Assembly: GCF_021172165.1 (NCBI RefSeq)
Contig: NZ_CP089096.1
Location: 372,001 to 436,000 of the forward strand
Source of the DNA: Flavobacterium channae
GTDB lineage: Bacteria; Bacteroidota; Bacteroidia; Flavobacteriales; Flavobacteriaceae
Reading direction: 5' to 3'
Length of the DNA: 64,000 bases
Shown: in pieces, positions 52,023 to 59,434 of the stretch
How positions within the stretch are numbered: position 1 is the stretch's first letter
How the letters are laid out: each line of letters starts with the position of its first letter
Made by a program: the position numbers and the translations under genes
The notes under the pieces: model-generated
The model's database searches: none
Told to the model about the DNA's origin: nothing
What the model saw: the letters and a program-made list of their open reading frames with translations, nothing else

Positions 52023-52060
52023 TAAAAATATTTTTTGCTAATGTATAAAATATGTAATAA

Positions 52061-52092
52061 AAAACCCATTTATTTTTTAATAAATGGGTTTT
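52061..52092 (-). terminator. Terminator of metK
   Basis: Fourteen-bp stem AAAACCCATTTATT / AATAAATGGGTTTT with a 4-base loop, continuing in TTTTATT on the minus strand, 25 bases after the metK stop. Confidence 0.88.
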
Positions 52093-52116
52093 AATTGTTT
52101 TATATTCAATAGTTTG

Positions 52117-53367
52117 TTAAATATTAAAAGCAGCTTTTACTTTATCTACGAAGTCTAACTTTTCCCAAGTAAATAATTCAACTGTTAATGTTTTGCTTTC
52201 TCCACCTGGAGCAGTAAACGTTTTAGTTACAGTTTCAGGAGTTCTTCCCATGTGTCCGTAAGCAGCAGTTTCGCTATAAATAGGGTTTCTTAATTTTAAA
52301 CGTTGTTCAATAAAGTAAGGACGCATATCAAAAATACCTTCAACTACTTTACTGATTTCTCCGTCAGTTAAATTTACTTTAGAAGTTCCGTAAGTGTTTA
52401 CGTTGATAGATGTAGGTTGAGCAACACCAATTGCATAAGAAACTTGTACTAAAATTTCATCAGCAACACCAGCAGCTACTAAGTTTTTAGCGATATGACG
52501 AGTTGCATAAGCAGCAGAACGGTCTACTTTAGATGGATCTTTTCCTGAGAAAGCACCACCACCGTGAGCTCCTTTTCCACCGTAAGTATCTACGATAATT
52601 TTTCTTCCAGTTAAACCAGTATCTCCGTGAGGACCTCCAATTACGAATTTTCCTGTTGGGTTAATGTGGTATTTAATAGCATCATTAAATAAATGAGCAT
52701 ATTGAGGGTTTTTAGCAATTACTCTCGGAATTAAAATCTCAATAATATCTTTTTTGATTTTAGCTAACATTGTTGGTTCGTCAGCAAAATCATCATGTTG
52801 AGTAGAAACTACGATAGCATCAATACGAACTGGTTTGTTATCATCAGAATATTCTAAAGTAACTTGCGATTTTGCATCAGGACGTAAATAAGTGATTGCT
52901 GCATTTTCTCTTCTTAAATCAGCTAATTCTTGAAGAATTTGATGAGATAATTTTAATGCTAAAGGCATAAAATCAGCAGTTTCGTTAGTTGCATAACCAA
53001 ACATCATTCCTTGGTCACCAGCTCCTTGCTCTTCTTTGCTTGCTCTATCAACACCTTGATTAATATCGGCAGATTGTTCGTGAATTGCTGATAAAACACC
53101 ACATGAATTAGCTTCAAACATGTATTCGCTTTTTGTATAGCCAATTTTTTTGATTACTTCTCTTGCGATAGTTTGTACATCTAAATATGTGTTTGATTTT
53201 ACTTCTCCAGCTAAAATTACCTGACCAGTTGTAACTAAAGTTTCACAAGCTACTTTTGACTCTGGGTCAAATGCTAAAAAGTTATCAATTAATGCGTCTG
53301 AAATTTGATCCGCAACTTTGTCAGGATGTCCTTCACTCACTGATTCTGACGTAAATAAATAAGCCAT
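52117..53367 (-). CDS. metK: S-adenosylmethionine synthase
   Basis: Makes SAM from methionine and ATP in the cytoplasm. The three domains are seen through [20 protein letters not shown] (catalytic His and Lys, about residues 5-24), [15 protein letters not shown] (ATP-binding GAGDQG), [20 protein letters not shown] and [20 protein letters not shown]. 416 residues; slightly longer than the 384 of E. coli, as usual in Bacteroidota. Its leader of about 125 bases carries a SAM-II-like pseudoknot, so the gene is probably repressed by its own product. Divergent from the sulfate-assimilation operon. Confidence 0.98.
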   Translation of the reverse strand: MAYLFTSESVSEGHPDKVADQISDALIDNFLAFDPESKVACETLVTTGQVILAGEVKSNTYLDVQTIAREVIKKIGYTKSEYMFEANSCGVLSAIHEQSADINQGVDRASKEEQGAGDQGMMFGYATNETADFMPLALKLSHQILQELADLRRENAAITYLRPDAKSQVTLEYSDDNKPVRIDAIVVSTQHDDFADEPTMLAKIKKDIIEILIPRVIAKNPQYAHLFNDAIKYHINPTGKFVIGGPHGDTGLTGRKIIVDTYGGKGAHGGGAFSGKDPSKVDRSAAYATRHIAKNLVAAGVADEILVQVSYAIGVAQPTSINVNTYGTSKVNLTDGEISKVVEGIFDMRPYFIEQRLKLRNPIYSETAAYGHMGRTPETVTKTFTAPGGESKTLTVELFTWEKLDFVDKVKAAFNI

Positions 53368-53429
53368 AATTAATTATTTTAAAATTTAAGTGAGGAAAAA
53401 AAATTGCAGAGATTGCGTAAAGGAGTAAA

Positions 53430-53490
53430 GATTACTGCTTTAGCATTTTTTTAATGAGGTTGCAATCAGTTCAAATTTTTCCTCTTAGTT
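53430..53490 (-). ncRNA. SAM-II-type riboswitch aptamer in the metK leader
   Basis: Reading the minus strand, GAGG (53484-53481) pairs with CCTC (53459-53456) to form stem P1. Its loop segment ACTG-A-TT-GC (53470-53462) pairs with the downstream GC-T-AA-AG-CAGT (53444-53434), giving an H-type pseudoknot with the bulged U. The words ATTGCAACC, TTAAAAA and GCTAAAG match the conserved SAM-II core (TTGCA-A near P1 and GCTAAA in the 3' strand). GATTGC in the aptamer (53467-53462) can instead pair with GCAATC (53416-53411), a possible switch. Family assignment is from memory of the consensus and needs a covariance-model search. Confidence 0.7.
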
Positions 53491-53498
53491 TTCGTTTG

Positions 53499-53506
53499 CA
53501 AATGTA
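53499..53506 (-). promoter_or_regulatory. -7 promoter element of metK
   Basis: TACATTTG on the minus strand, exact; the transcript would start about 8 bases before the aptamer. Confidence 0.6.
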
Positions 53507-53706
53507 TGAAATGAAATTGAAATCCAAATAGTTGTTAGCTTTTTTTTAATATTAAAAATTTAAAGTGGGTTTTTTAAATGTACTTGTTTGTAGATTTTTT
53601 TTCGGGTCATTCGGTTTTTAAAATGTTTTTTATTCTAAAAAATTAAATTTAAACAACAAAAAACAGAAAAATAATCTATTTATTTTTTTATTGAAGAAAA
53701 TAATTC
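53507..53706. other. Central part of the metK-cysH spacer, no feature seen
   Basis: About 200 AT-rich bases between the two divergent promoters of the 517-base spacer. I see no ORF of note, no palindrome with a strong stem and no RNA motif here; upstream regulator sites could lie in it. Confidence 0.5.
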
Positions 53707-53714
53707 TATTTTTG
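53707..53714 (+). promoter_or_regulatory. -7 promoter element of the cys operon
   Basis: TATTTTTG, an exact match; expected transcription start near 53720, about 20 bases before the leader ORF. A TTG at 53691-53693 is closer than the usual -33 distance. Confidence 0.5.
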
Positions 53715-53739
53715 TACCATCAAATTAACAAGAAAAAAA

Positions 53740-53808
53740 ATGATTTTAAACGTTTGCAATATGTGTTGTATCATGTGGAAATTTCTGCAGAGGACACCTA
53801 TTGCATAA
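53740..53808 (+). CDS. Leader peptide rich in Cys and Met codons
   Basis: 22 codons, ATG at 53740-53742, TAA at 53806-53808. Residues 6-12 read C-N-M-C-C-I-M, followed by W: five of seven are sulfur amino acids, in a lineage where Cys is rare. The ATG is preceded by an eight-A run, as usual for Bacteroidota starts, and lies about 20 bases after the expected transcription start. The first Cys codon is TGC (53755-53757), and the pair is TGTTGT (53764-53769). The codons form the 5' arm of the first hairpin of the attenuator. The peptide itself probably has no function beyond making the ribosome pause. Confidence 0.75.
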   Translation: MILNVCNMCCIMWKFLQRTPIA

Positions 53809-53863
53809 TTTTTAAATTAAAAATAATCAATATTAAACCTCTGTCGAAAGCAGAGGTTTTTTT
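53755..53863 (+). promoter_or_regulatory. Leader-peptide attenuator ahead of cysH
   Basis: Hairpin 1-2: TGCAATATGTGT (53755-53766, containing the first Cys codons) pairs with ACACCTATTGCA (53794-53805) at 11 of 12 positions. Terminator 3-4: AAACCTCTG (53835-53843) with CAGAGGTTT (53851-53859), then a T run. Antiterminator 2-3: CAGAGG in the leader ORF (53788-53793) is identical to the terminator's right arm and can pair with CCTCTG (53838-53843). A ribosome stalled on the Cys codons would block hairpin 1-2 and free CAGAGG to form the antiterminator. No + strand gene lies upstream that this terminator could serve. Confidence 0.75.
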
Positions 53864-53884
53864 ATTTCTATAACTCAAGAAAAT

Positions 53885-54580
53885 ATGAATACTAAGATTA
53901 TACAGTTTTTAGAAAATGCTAATGATTTGCAACAAGAATTAGAATTTTTGGCAGAGAATTTTAATGATAAAATTGTTTTTTCAACCAGTTTTGGTATTGA
54001 AGATCAGGTAATTTCTCATGCTGTTTTTTCTCAAAATCTAGATGCTATTGAAGTGTTTACTTTAGATACTGGAAGATTTTTTGCAGAAACGTACGCGGTT
54101 TGGGATAAAACATTGTTGCAATACAATAAGCCTATCAAAGCCTATTATCCAAACACCCAAAAAGTAGAATCCCATGTAAATGAAAACGGAATCAATGCTT
54201 TTTATAATTCTATTGAATTGCGAAAAGAATGTTGTTACATAAGAAAAGTAGAACCGTTAGGAAGAGCTTTAAATGGAGCGAAAGTTTGGATAACAGGATT
54301 ACGAACTGAACAATCTGAAAACAGAAATTCACTTAAAAAAATTGAGTGGGATGAAGAAAAACAACTTTACAAATACAACCCACTTATCAATTGGACAACA
54401 GCAGAAGTGACAAATTTTCTAAAAAAGTTTGGTGTTCCATACAATACACTTCATGATGAAAATTTTGTTAGTATTGGTTGTGCTCCTTGTACCAGAGCAT
54501 TAAAACCTGGAGAAAACTTTAGAGATGGACGATGGTGGTGGGAAGATAAATCGAAAAAAGAATGTGGCTTACATAGATAA
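53885..54580 (+). CDS. cysH: Assimilatory APS reductase (phospho/adenylyl-sulfate reductase)
   Basis: Reduces activated sulfate to sulfite with thioredoxin-type electrons. 231 residues. The PP-loop-like FSTSFGIEDQV (about 32-42) binds the nucleotide; C116-C117 and C199-x-x-C202 are the four ligands of a [4Fe-4S] cluster, which marks the APS-using type rather than the cluster-free PAPS type of E. coli. The catalytic C227 is in the C-terminal ECGLHR. The absence of an APS kinase gene (cysC) in the operon agrees. First structural gene after the attenuator; cysD follows after 24 bases. Confidence 0.95.
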   Translation: MNTKIIQFLENANDLQQELEFLAENFNDKIVFSTSFGIEDQVISHAVFSQNLDAIEVFTLDTGRFFAETYAVWDKTLLQYNKPIKAYYPNTQKVESHVNENGINAFYNSIELRKECCYIRKVEPLGRALNGAKVWITGLRTEQSENRNSLKKIEWDEEKQLYKYNPLINWTTAEVTNFLKKFGVPYNTLHDENFVSIGCAPCTRALKPGENFRDGRWWWEDKSKKECGLHR

Positions 54581-54604
54581 ATTAATAACTGAAATACATA
54601 TAAA

Positions 54605-55510
54605 ATGTCAAATACAAATCAATATTTAGAACAGCTTGAAAATGAAGCAATCTACATCCTTCGTGAAACAGCTGCACAATTTGAAAAACCTGCGTTGTTG
54701 TTTTCAGGAGGTAAAGATTCCATTGTTTTAGTGCATTTAGCATTAAAAGCATTCCGACCTGGAAAATTTCCATTTCCATTAGTACACGTAGATACTGGAC
54801 ATAATTTTCCTGAAGCTTTAGAATTTAGAGATTATCTGGCTAACAAAATTGGAGAAAAATTAATTGTTGCGTCTGTTGAAGAAAGTATTAAAAAATACAA
54901 TTTAAAAGAAACTGCTGGTCGTTTTCCATCGAGAAATGCTTTACAAACGTATGCTCTTTTAGATGTTATTGAAGAAAATGAGTTTGATGCTTGTATAGGT
55001 GGTGCGCGTAGAGATGAAGAAAAAGCTAGAGCTAAAGAAAGAATTTTTTCTGTCCGTGATGATTTCGGACAGTGGGATCCAAAATTACAACGACCAGAGC
55101 TTTGGGATATATTAAATGGAAAAGTTCAAAAAGGGCATAATGTTCGTGTTTTTCCAATAAGCAATTGGACAGAATTAGATGTTTGGAATTATATTCAAAA
55201 ATACAATATCGAATTGCCCGGTTTGTATTTTGCTCACGATAGAGAATGTATTGTGCATCACGATAAATTGGTTGCTACTTCAAAGTTTATTCAGCCTTTA
55301 GAAGATGATACAGTTGTTGTAGAAAAGGTTCGCTATAGGACAGTAGGAGATATGACGTGTACTGCTGCTGTTCCTTCAAACGCTAGTACAGTTCAAGATA
55401 TAATAGATGATATTATTCAAACGAGAATTAGTGAAAGAGGACAAACAAGATTAGATGATCAGCTTTCTGAAGCTGCAATGGAAGACAGAAAAAAACAAGG
55501 GTATTTTTAA
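54605..55510 (+). CDS. cysD: Sulfate adenylyltransferase subunit 2
   Basis: Catalytic ATP-sulfurylase subunit that makes APS from sulfate and ATP, driven by the GTPase CysN. The PP-loop LLFSGGKDSIVLVHLA (SGGKDS at residues 34-39), HVDTGHNFPEALEFRD and ACIGGARRDEEKARAKER are present. 301 residues, the usual length. It precedes cysN by 18 bases. Confidence 0.97.
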   Translation: MSNTNQYLEQLENEAIYILRETAAQFEKPALLFSGGKDSIVLVHLALKAFRPGKFPFPLVHVDTGHNFPEALEFRDYLANKIGEKLIVASVEESIKKYNLKETAGRFPSRNALQTYALLDVIEENEFDACIGGARRDEEKARAKERIFSVRDDFGQWDPKLQRPELWDILNGKVQKGHNVRVFPISNWTELDVWNYIQKYNIELPGLYFAHDRECIVHHDKLVATSKFIQPLEDDTVVVEKVRYRTVGDMTCTAAVPSNASTVQDIIDDIIQTRISERGQTRLDDQLSEAAMEDRKKQGYF

Positions 55511-55528
55511 AAAGAAAAAGATTAAAAA

Positions 55529-56761
55529 ATGAATACATTACGATTTATAACAGCTGGTAACGTAGACGATGGAAAAAGTACTTTAATTGGAAGATTGTTG
55601 TACGATTCCGATAGTATACATACCGATCAATTAGGGGTTTTGCAAAAACAAACCAAGCAAGAAGGAGTTGATATCGATTTGTCTTTGATTACTGACGGAC
55701 TTCGAGCGGAACGCGAACAAGGAATTACTATAGATGTAGCTTATAAATACTTTTCAACAAAAAAGAGAAAATTTATAATTGCCGATGCGCCAGGACACGA
55801 ACAGTATACAAGAAACATGATTACTGGAGCATCTAATTCTGATTTAATCATCATTTTAGTTGATGCTCGAAAAGGAATTACAGAACAAACAAAACGTCAT
55901 GCTAGTATTGGTTCTTTAATGGGGATTAAAAAAGCAGTCGTTGCCATCAATAAAATAGATTTAGTGGATTATTCTGAGGCTACTTTCAATCAAATAGTAG
56001 CTGATTTTGAAGACTTAAAATCGGAATTAAATTACAATACAATTAGTTATATACCAGTGAGTGCTTTAGTTGGTGATAATATTGTTGCTAAATCTTCTGA
56101 AACACCTTGGTATAATGGAAAAGCTTTGTTGGAAACTTTAGAAACAATTGAAATTGAATCTACTTTCAATTTAGACGCTCGTTTTCAAGTGCAATGGGTG
56201 ATCCGACCAAAAGACGAAGAAAATCACGACTACAGAGGATATGCTGGTTTGGTTTTAAGCGGAAGTTATAAAGTAGGAGATGAAATAGTTGTTTTGCCTG
56301 CAAAAATTGCTTCTAAAATTTCTAAAATTGAAAGAAATCTTGAAACTATTGAAGAAGCCAAAGCGGGCGAAAATGTTGTTTTTCATTTTGAAAACAATAT
56401 CGATATCAGTCGTGGTGATACAGTAGTGTTAACACATCAATTACCACAAGAATCAAATCAAATAAATACTTGGATTTCATGGTTAGATAATAATCATCTT
56501 CAACTTGGAAAAACCTATTTGTTACAACATCGTTTCAAAAATGTTAGAGTTAAAGTGCAATCCATAAATCAAAAGTGGAATATTAACGATTGGAAATTTA
56601 CTGCAACTGACGAAGTTAAATTGAATGACATTGCACAAGTATCGATTAAAACAAATCAACCATTATTTTTTGATGCTTTCGATAAAAATGCAAAGTCAGG
56701 AAATGCAATTCTTATAGACGAAACCACTTATAATACGGTTGGGGCTTTAATGTTTTTGTAA
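55529..56761 (+). CDS. cysN: Sulfate adenylyltransferase subunit 1 (GTPase)
   Basis: EF-Tu-like GTPase that powers CysD. G1 GNVDDGKST (residues 10-18), G3 DAPGHEQY (about 86-93) and G4 NKIDLVD (about 141-147) are intact, followed by beta-barrel domains (from about 230). 410 residues; there is no fused APS kinase domain (the NodQ arrangement), again matching direct use of APS by CysH. cysE follows after 10 bases. Confidence 0.97.
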   Translation: MNTLRFITAGNVDDGKSTLIGRLLYDSDSIHTDQLGVLQKQTKQEGVDIDLSLITDGLRAEREQGITIDVAYKYFSTKKRKFIIADAPGHEQYTRNMITGASNSDLIIILVDARKGITEQTKRHASIGSLMGIKKAVVAINKIDLVDYSEATFNQIVADFEDLKSELNYNTISYIPVSALVGDNIVAKSSETPWYNGKALLETLETIEIESTFNLDARFQVQWVIRPKDEENHDYRGYAGLVLSGSYKVGDEIVVLPAKIASKISKIERNLETIEEAKAGENVVFHFENNIDISRGDTVVLTHQLPQESNQINTWISWLDNNHLQLGKTYLLQHRFKNVRVKVQSINQKWNINDWKFTATDEVKLNDIAQVSIKTNQPLFFDAFDKNAKSGNAILIDETTYNTVGALMFL

Positions 56762-56771
56762 AATTAAAATT

Positions 56772-57599
56772 ATGGAACTTTCTAATTCATACAGTAAAGA
56801 GTTATTTCAGAGAAATTTAAGCGAAAAACGAAATTTTCTAAATAAAGCTAATGCGCAAAATTGGTTAGAAAATGTATTTGCGTGGCTGTTTTGTACACAA
56901 GAAGAATGTTTGGATTTTAAATTGTTTCAAGAAAAAGAATCGGTTTTAAAAAAGGAGTTGCAAATTATTTTAAAACAGGTCGATGTTGATTCAAGTACTG
57001 AGTTTTCGAATCGTTTTTTTGAGAGCTTAGTTGATATTCATTCCGATTTATTGCATGATTTAAAAGCAATTTTAGATTTTGATCCAGCGGCTAAATCAAG
57101 AGCTGAAGTTTTGCTTTCTTATCCTGGTTTTTACTGCATATTCGTTTACCGAATAGCTAATTTTTTATGGAAAAATCAGGTGCAAATTTTGCCAAGAGTT
57201 TTGTCTGAATACGCTCATAGTAAAACAGGAATCGATATTCATCCGGGTGCAGAAATAGGAAAAAGCTTTTTTATCGATCACGGAACAGGAGTTGTTATTG
57301 GTGAAACAGCAAAAATCGGTAATAATGTAAAGATTTATCAAGGGGTAACATTAGGAGCATTAAGTGTTAGTAAAGATAAAGCCGAACAAAAAAGACATCC
57401 AACGATAGAAGATGATGTTATTATTTATGCTAATGCCACTATTCTAGGAGGAAATACAACAATTGGAAAAGGAGCCGTAATTGGCGGAAATGTTTGGATA
57501 ACCGAATCAATTCCTGCACAGTCGCTAGTGTATCATAAAAGTGAAATCATCGTAAAAACAAAAATAGAGTATAATAAAATTATAGATTTTAGTATTTAA
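56772..57599 (+). CDS. cysE: Serine O-acetyltransferase
   Basis: Makes O-acetylserine from serine and acetyl-CoA, the carbon acceptor for sulfide. A helical N-terminal domain (about 1-140) precedes the left-handed beta-helix with [20 protein letters not shown] (about residues 155-174), [20 protein letters not shown] and [10 protein letters not shown]. The C-terminus (...[11 protein letters not shown]) ends in Ile like enzymes that dock into cysteine synthase. 275 residues. Lies between cysN and cysM, so acceptor and sulfide are made from one transcript. Confidence 0.93.
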   Translation: MELSNSYSKELFQRNLSEKRNFLNKANAQNWLENVFAWLFCTQEECLDFKLFQEKESVLKKELQIILKQVDVDSSTEFSNRFFESLVDIHSDLLHDLKAILDFDPAAKSRAEVLLSYPGFYCIFVYRIANFLWKNQVQILPRVLSEYAHSKTGIDIHPGAEIGKSFFIDHGTGVVIGETAKIGNNVKIYQGVTLGALSVSKDKAEQKRHPTIEDDVIIYANATILGGNTTIGKGAVIGGNVWITESIPAQSLVYHKSEIIVKTKIEYNKIIDFSI

Positions 57600-57621
57600 C
57601 AACACAACAAAATACAATAGT

Positions 57622-58533
57622 ATGAAAGCAAATAATATTTTAGAAACGATTGGAAAAACACCAGTAGTAAAAATTAATAAACTTTATGGTGCAAATAAAA
57701 ATGTATTCATCAAATTAGAAAGAACCAATCCTGGTAATAGTATTAAGGATCGAATTGCGCTAGCGATGATTGAAGATGCTGAAGCAAAAGGTTTACTAAA
57801 ACCCGAGAGTGTAATTATCGAACCAACTTCTGGAAATACAGGTATCGGTTTGGCTTTGGTAGCAGCTGTAAAAGGCTATAAAGTAATTCTTGTTATGCCA
57901 GAATCGATGAGTGTGGAACGAAGAAAGTTGATGGAAATCTACGGAGCTGAATTCGATTTAACACCACGCGAAAAAGGAATGAAAGGAGCAATTGAAAGAG
58001 CTGCCGAATTAGTTTCACAAACGCCAAATGCTTGGTCACCATCTCAATTTGTCAATCCTGCAAATGTAGAAGTACATCAAAAAACAACAGGTCAAGAAAT
58101 TTTAGCTGATTTTCCTGATGGTTTAGATTATATCATCACTGGAGTAGGAACTGGTGGACACATTTCTGGAGTAGCATCCGCAGTAAAAGCAAAATTTCCA
58201 AATGTAAAAGTAATTGCGGTTGAACCAGAATTATCACCAGTTTTGAGTGGTGGAGAACCAGGACCACATCCAATACAAGGAATTGGAGCAGGTTTTGTAC
58301 CTGAGAATTACCATGGTAATTTAATCGATGAGGTTGTTCAAGTTTCAAAAGATGAAGCATTTGAGTTTGCTAGAGCAGTAGCAAAACAAGAAGGAATTTT
58401 AGTAGGTATTTCTACTGGGGCTTCTTTAGCAGCAGTTGCTAAGAAAGTACAAAGTTTACCTGATGATGCAGTAGTGCTGACTTTTAATTACGATACAGGA
58501 GAGCGTTACCTGTCAACTGAAGGGTTGTTCTAA
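57622..58533 (+). CDS. cysM: Cysteine synthase (O-acetylserine sulfhydrylase)
   Basis: PLP enzyme that joins sulfide to O-acetylserine to give cysteine. The PLP lysine is K42 in [11 protein letters not shown], the substrate loop is [15 protein letters not shown] and the PLP-phosphate loop [16 protein letters not shown] (about 174-189). The C-terminal [17 protein letters not shown] is typical. 303 residues. I use cysM because such Bacteroidota proteins are usually so named; cysK is equally defensible. 82 bases with a small hairpin separate it from cobA. Confidence 0.94.
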   Translation: MKANNILETIGKTPVVKINKLYGANKNVFIKLERTNPGNSIKDRIALAMIEDAEAKGLLKPESVIIEPTSGNTGIGLALVAAVKGYKVILVMPESMSVERRKLMEIYGAEFDLTPREKGMKGAIERAAELVSQTPNAWSPSQFVNPANVEVHQKTTGQEILADFPDGLDYIITGVGTGGHISGVASAVKAKFPNVKVIAVEPELSPVLSGGEPGPHPIQGIGAGFVPENYHGNLIDEVVQVSKDEAFEFARAVAKQEGILVGISTGASLAAVAKKVQSLPDDAVVLTFNYDTGERYLSTEGLF

Positions 58534-58566
58534 AAATAAATCAATAATTTTTTTGTAGGGTTTTTA

Positions 58567-58584
58567 CTCCATTTTTTAGTGGAG
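58567..58584 (+). promoter_or_regulatory. Hairpin in the cysM-cobA gap
   Basis: CTCCATT / AGTGGAG around TTTT, seven bp including one G-T pair. No T run follows (the next bases are CGGGGA), so it is not a standard terminator; it may affect RNA stability or processing inside the operon. Confidence 0.35.
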
Positions 58585-58615
58585 CGGGGAATGCTATGCT
58601 TTATTCAAAAGAAAA

Positions 58616-59434
58616 ATGATACAAATAGTAAAAAAAGGAAAGGTGGTTTTAGCTGGCGCGGGGCCTGGTGATCCAGACTTGATAAGCTTAAAAGCATTGA
58701 AATATTTGCAAACTGCCGATATTGTTTTAACCGATAGATTGGTTTCTCCAGAGTTAATCGATACCTATGCTCGAAAAGATGCTGAGGTAATTTATGTAGG
58801 AAAACAATGTTCTAAGGGAATTTGGACACCACAAAAGGATATTAATGAATTAATGGTTGATTATGCGTTGCAGGATAAATTAGTGTTGCGATTAAAAGGT
58901 GGAGATGCTTCATTGTTTTCCAATGTGTTGGATGAGCTCTTAGTTTTAAAAGAAAATACAATAGACTACGAAATTATCCCTGGAATTTCTGCGGCTTTCG
59001 GAGCGGCAGCATACACAGGTATTCCATTGACGGCTAGAGGTTATTCAAGAGGAGTTCGTTTTTTAACCTTGTATGATTTGAATACGGTTCAATCCCAACA
59101 ATGGAACGATTGGGCTACAACCGAAGATACTTTGATTTTTTACATGAGTGGCCAAAGATTAAATGCGTTAACCCAACAACTTTTGGAGTTAGGTATTGAT
59201 GAGCAAAAAGGAATTGCTGTAGTACAACAAGCCACAACACCTAATCAGAAAACACAAGTATTTTCTTTTGAACAATTAAAAAGCTCAGAATTGCCTGCTT
59301 TTGAATACGTTCCTACACTTTTAATAATTGGTAAAGTGGTGAGTTTACACCAAGATTTTGCTTGGTTCAATGAAAAGAATACAACGGAATCTTATTTCGA
59401 TAATCATAAAAATGTTTTTCAAAATGCTATCTGA
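58616..59434 (+). CDS. cobA: Uroporphyrinogen-III C-methyltransferase
   Basis: Adds two methyl groups from SAM to uroporphyrinogen III, giving precorrin-2 for siroheme. VVLAGAGPGDPDLISLKALK (about residues 10-29), VLRLKGGDASLFSN, and PGISAAFGAAAYTGIPLTAR are the family's signatures. 272 residues, SUMT without the fused CysG dehydrogenase domain; that activity is encoded at the right edge of the window. Its last codons overlap the start of cysJ. Confidence 0.95.
   Translation: MIQIVKKGKVVLAGAGPGDPDLISLKALKYLQTADIVLTDRLVSPELIDTYARKDAEVIYVGKQCSKGIWTPQKDINELMVDYALQDKLVLRLKGGDASLFSNVLDELLVLKENTIDYEIIPGISAAFGAAAYTGIPLTARGYSRGVRFLTLYDLNTVQSQQWNDWATTEDTLIFYMSGQRLNALTQQLLELGIDEQKGIAVVQQATTPNQKTQVFSFEQLKSSELPAFEYVPTLLIIGKVVSLHQDFAWFNEKNTTESYFDNHKNVFQNAI

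Noticed and set aside
53430..53490. SAM-I (S-box) or SAM/SAH riboswitch
   Set aside because: The region is too short for the four-way-junction S-box and lacks its conserved words; the pseudoknot topology fits SAM-II.
53835..53863. Ordinary terminator for an upstream + strand gene
   Set aside because: The nearest upstream + strand gene ends at 49897 and has its own terminator; two minus-strand genes lie in between, so this hairpin can only act on the cys leader transcript.
53691..53873. A 60-codon ORF on the + strand across the cys leader, starting at TTG
   Set aside because: It is in a different frame from the Cys-codon leader ORF, starts before the -7 element and runs through the terminator; its composition looks like chance in AT-rich DNA.
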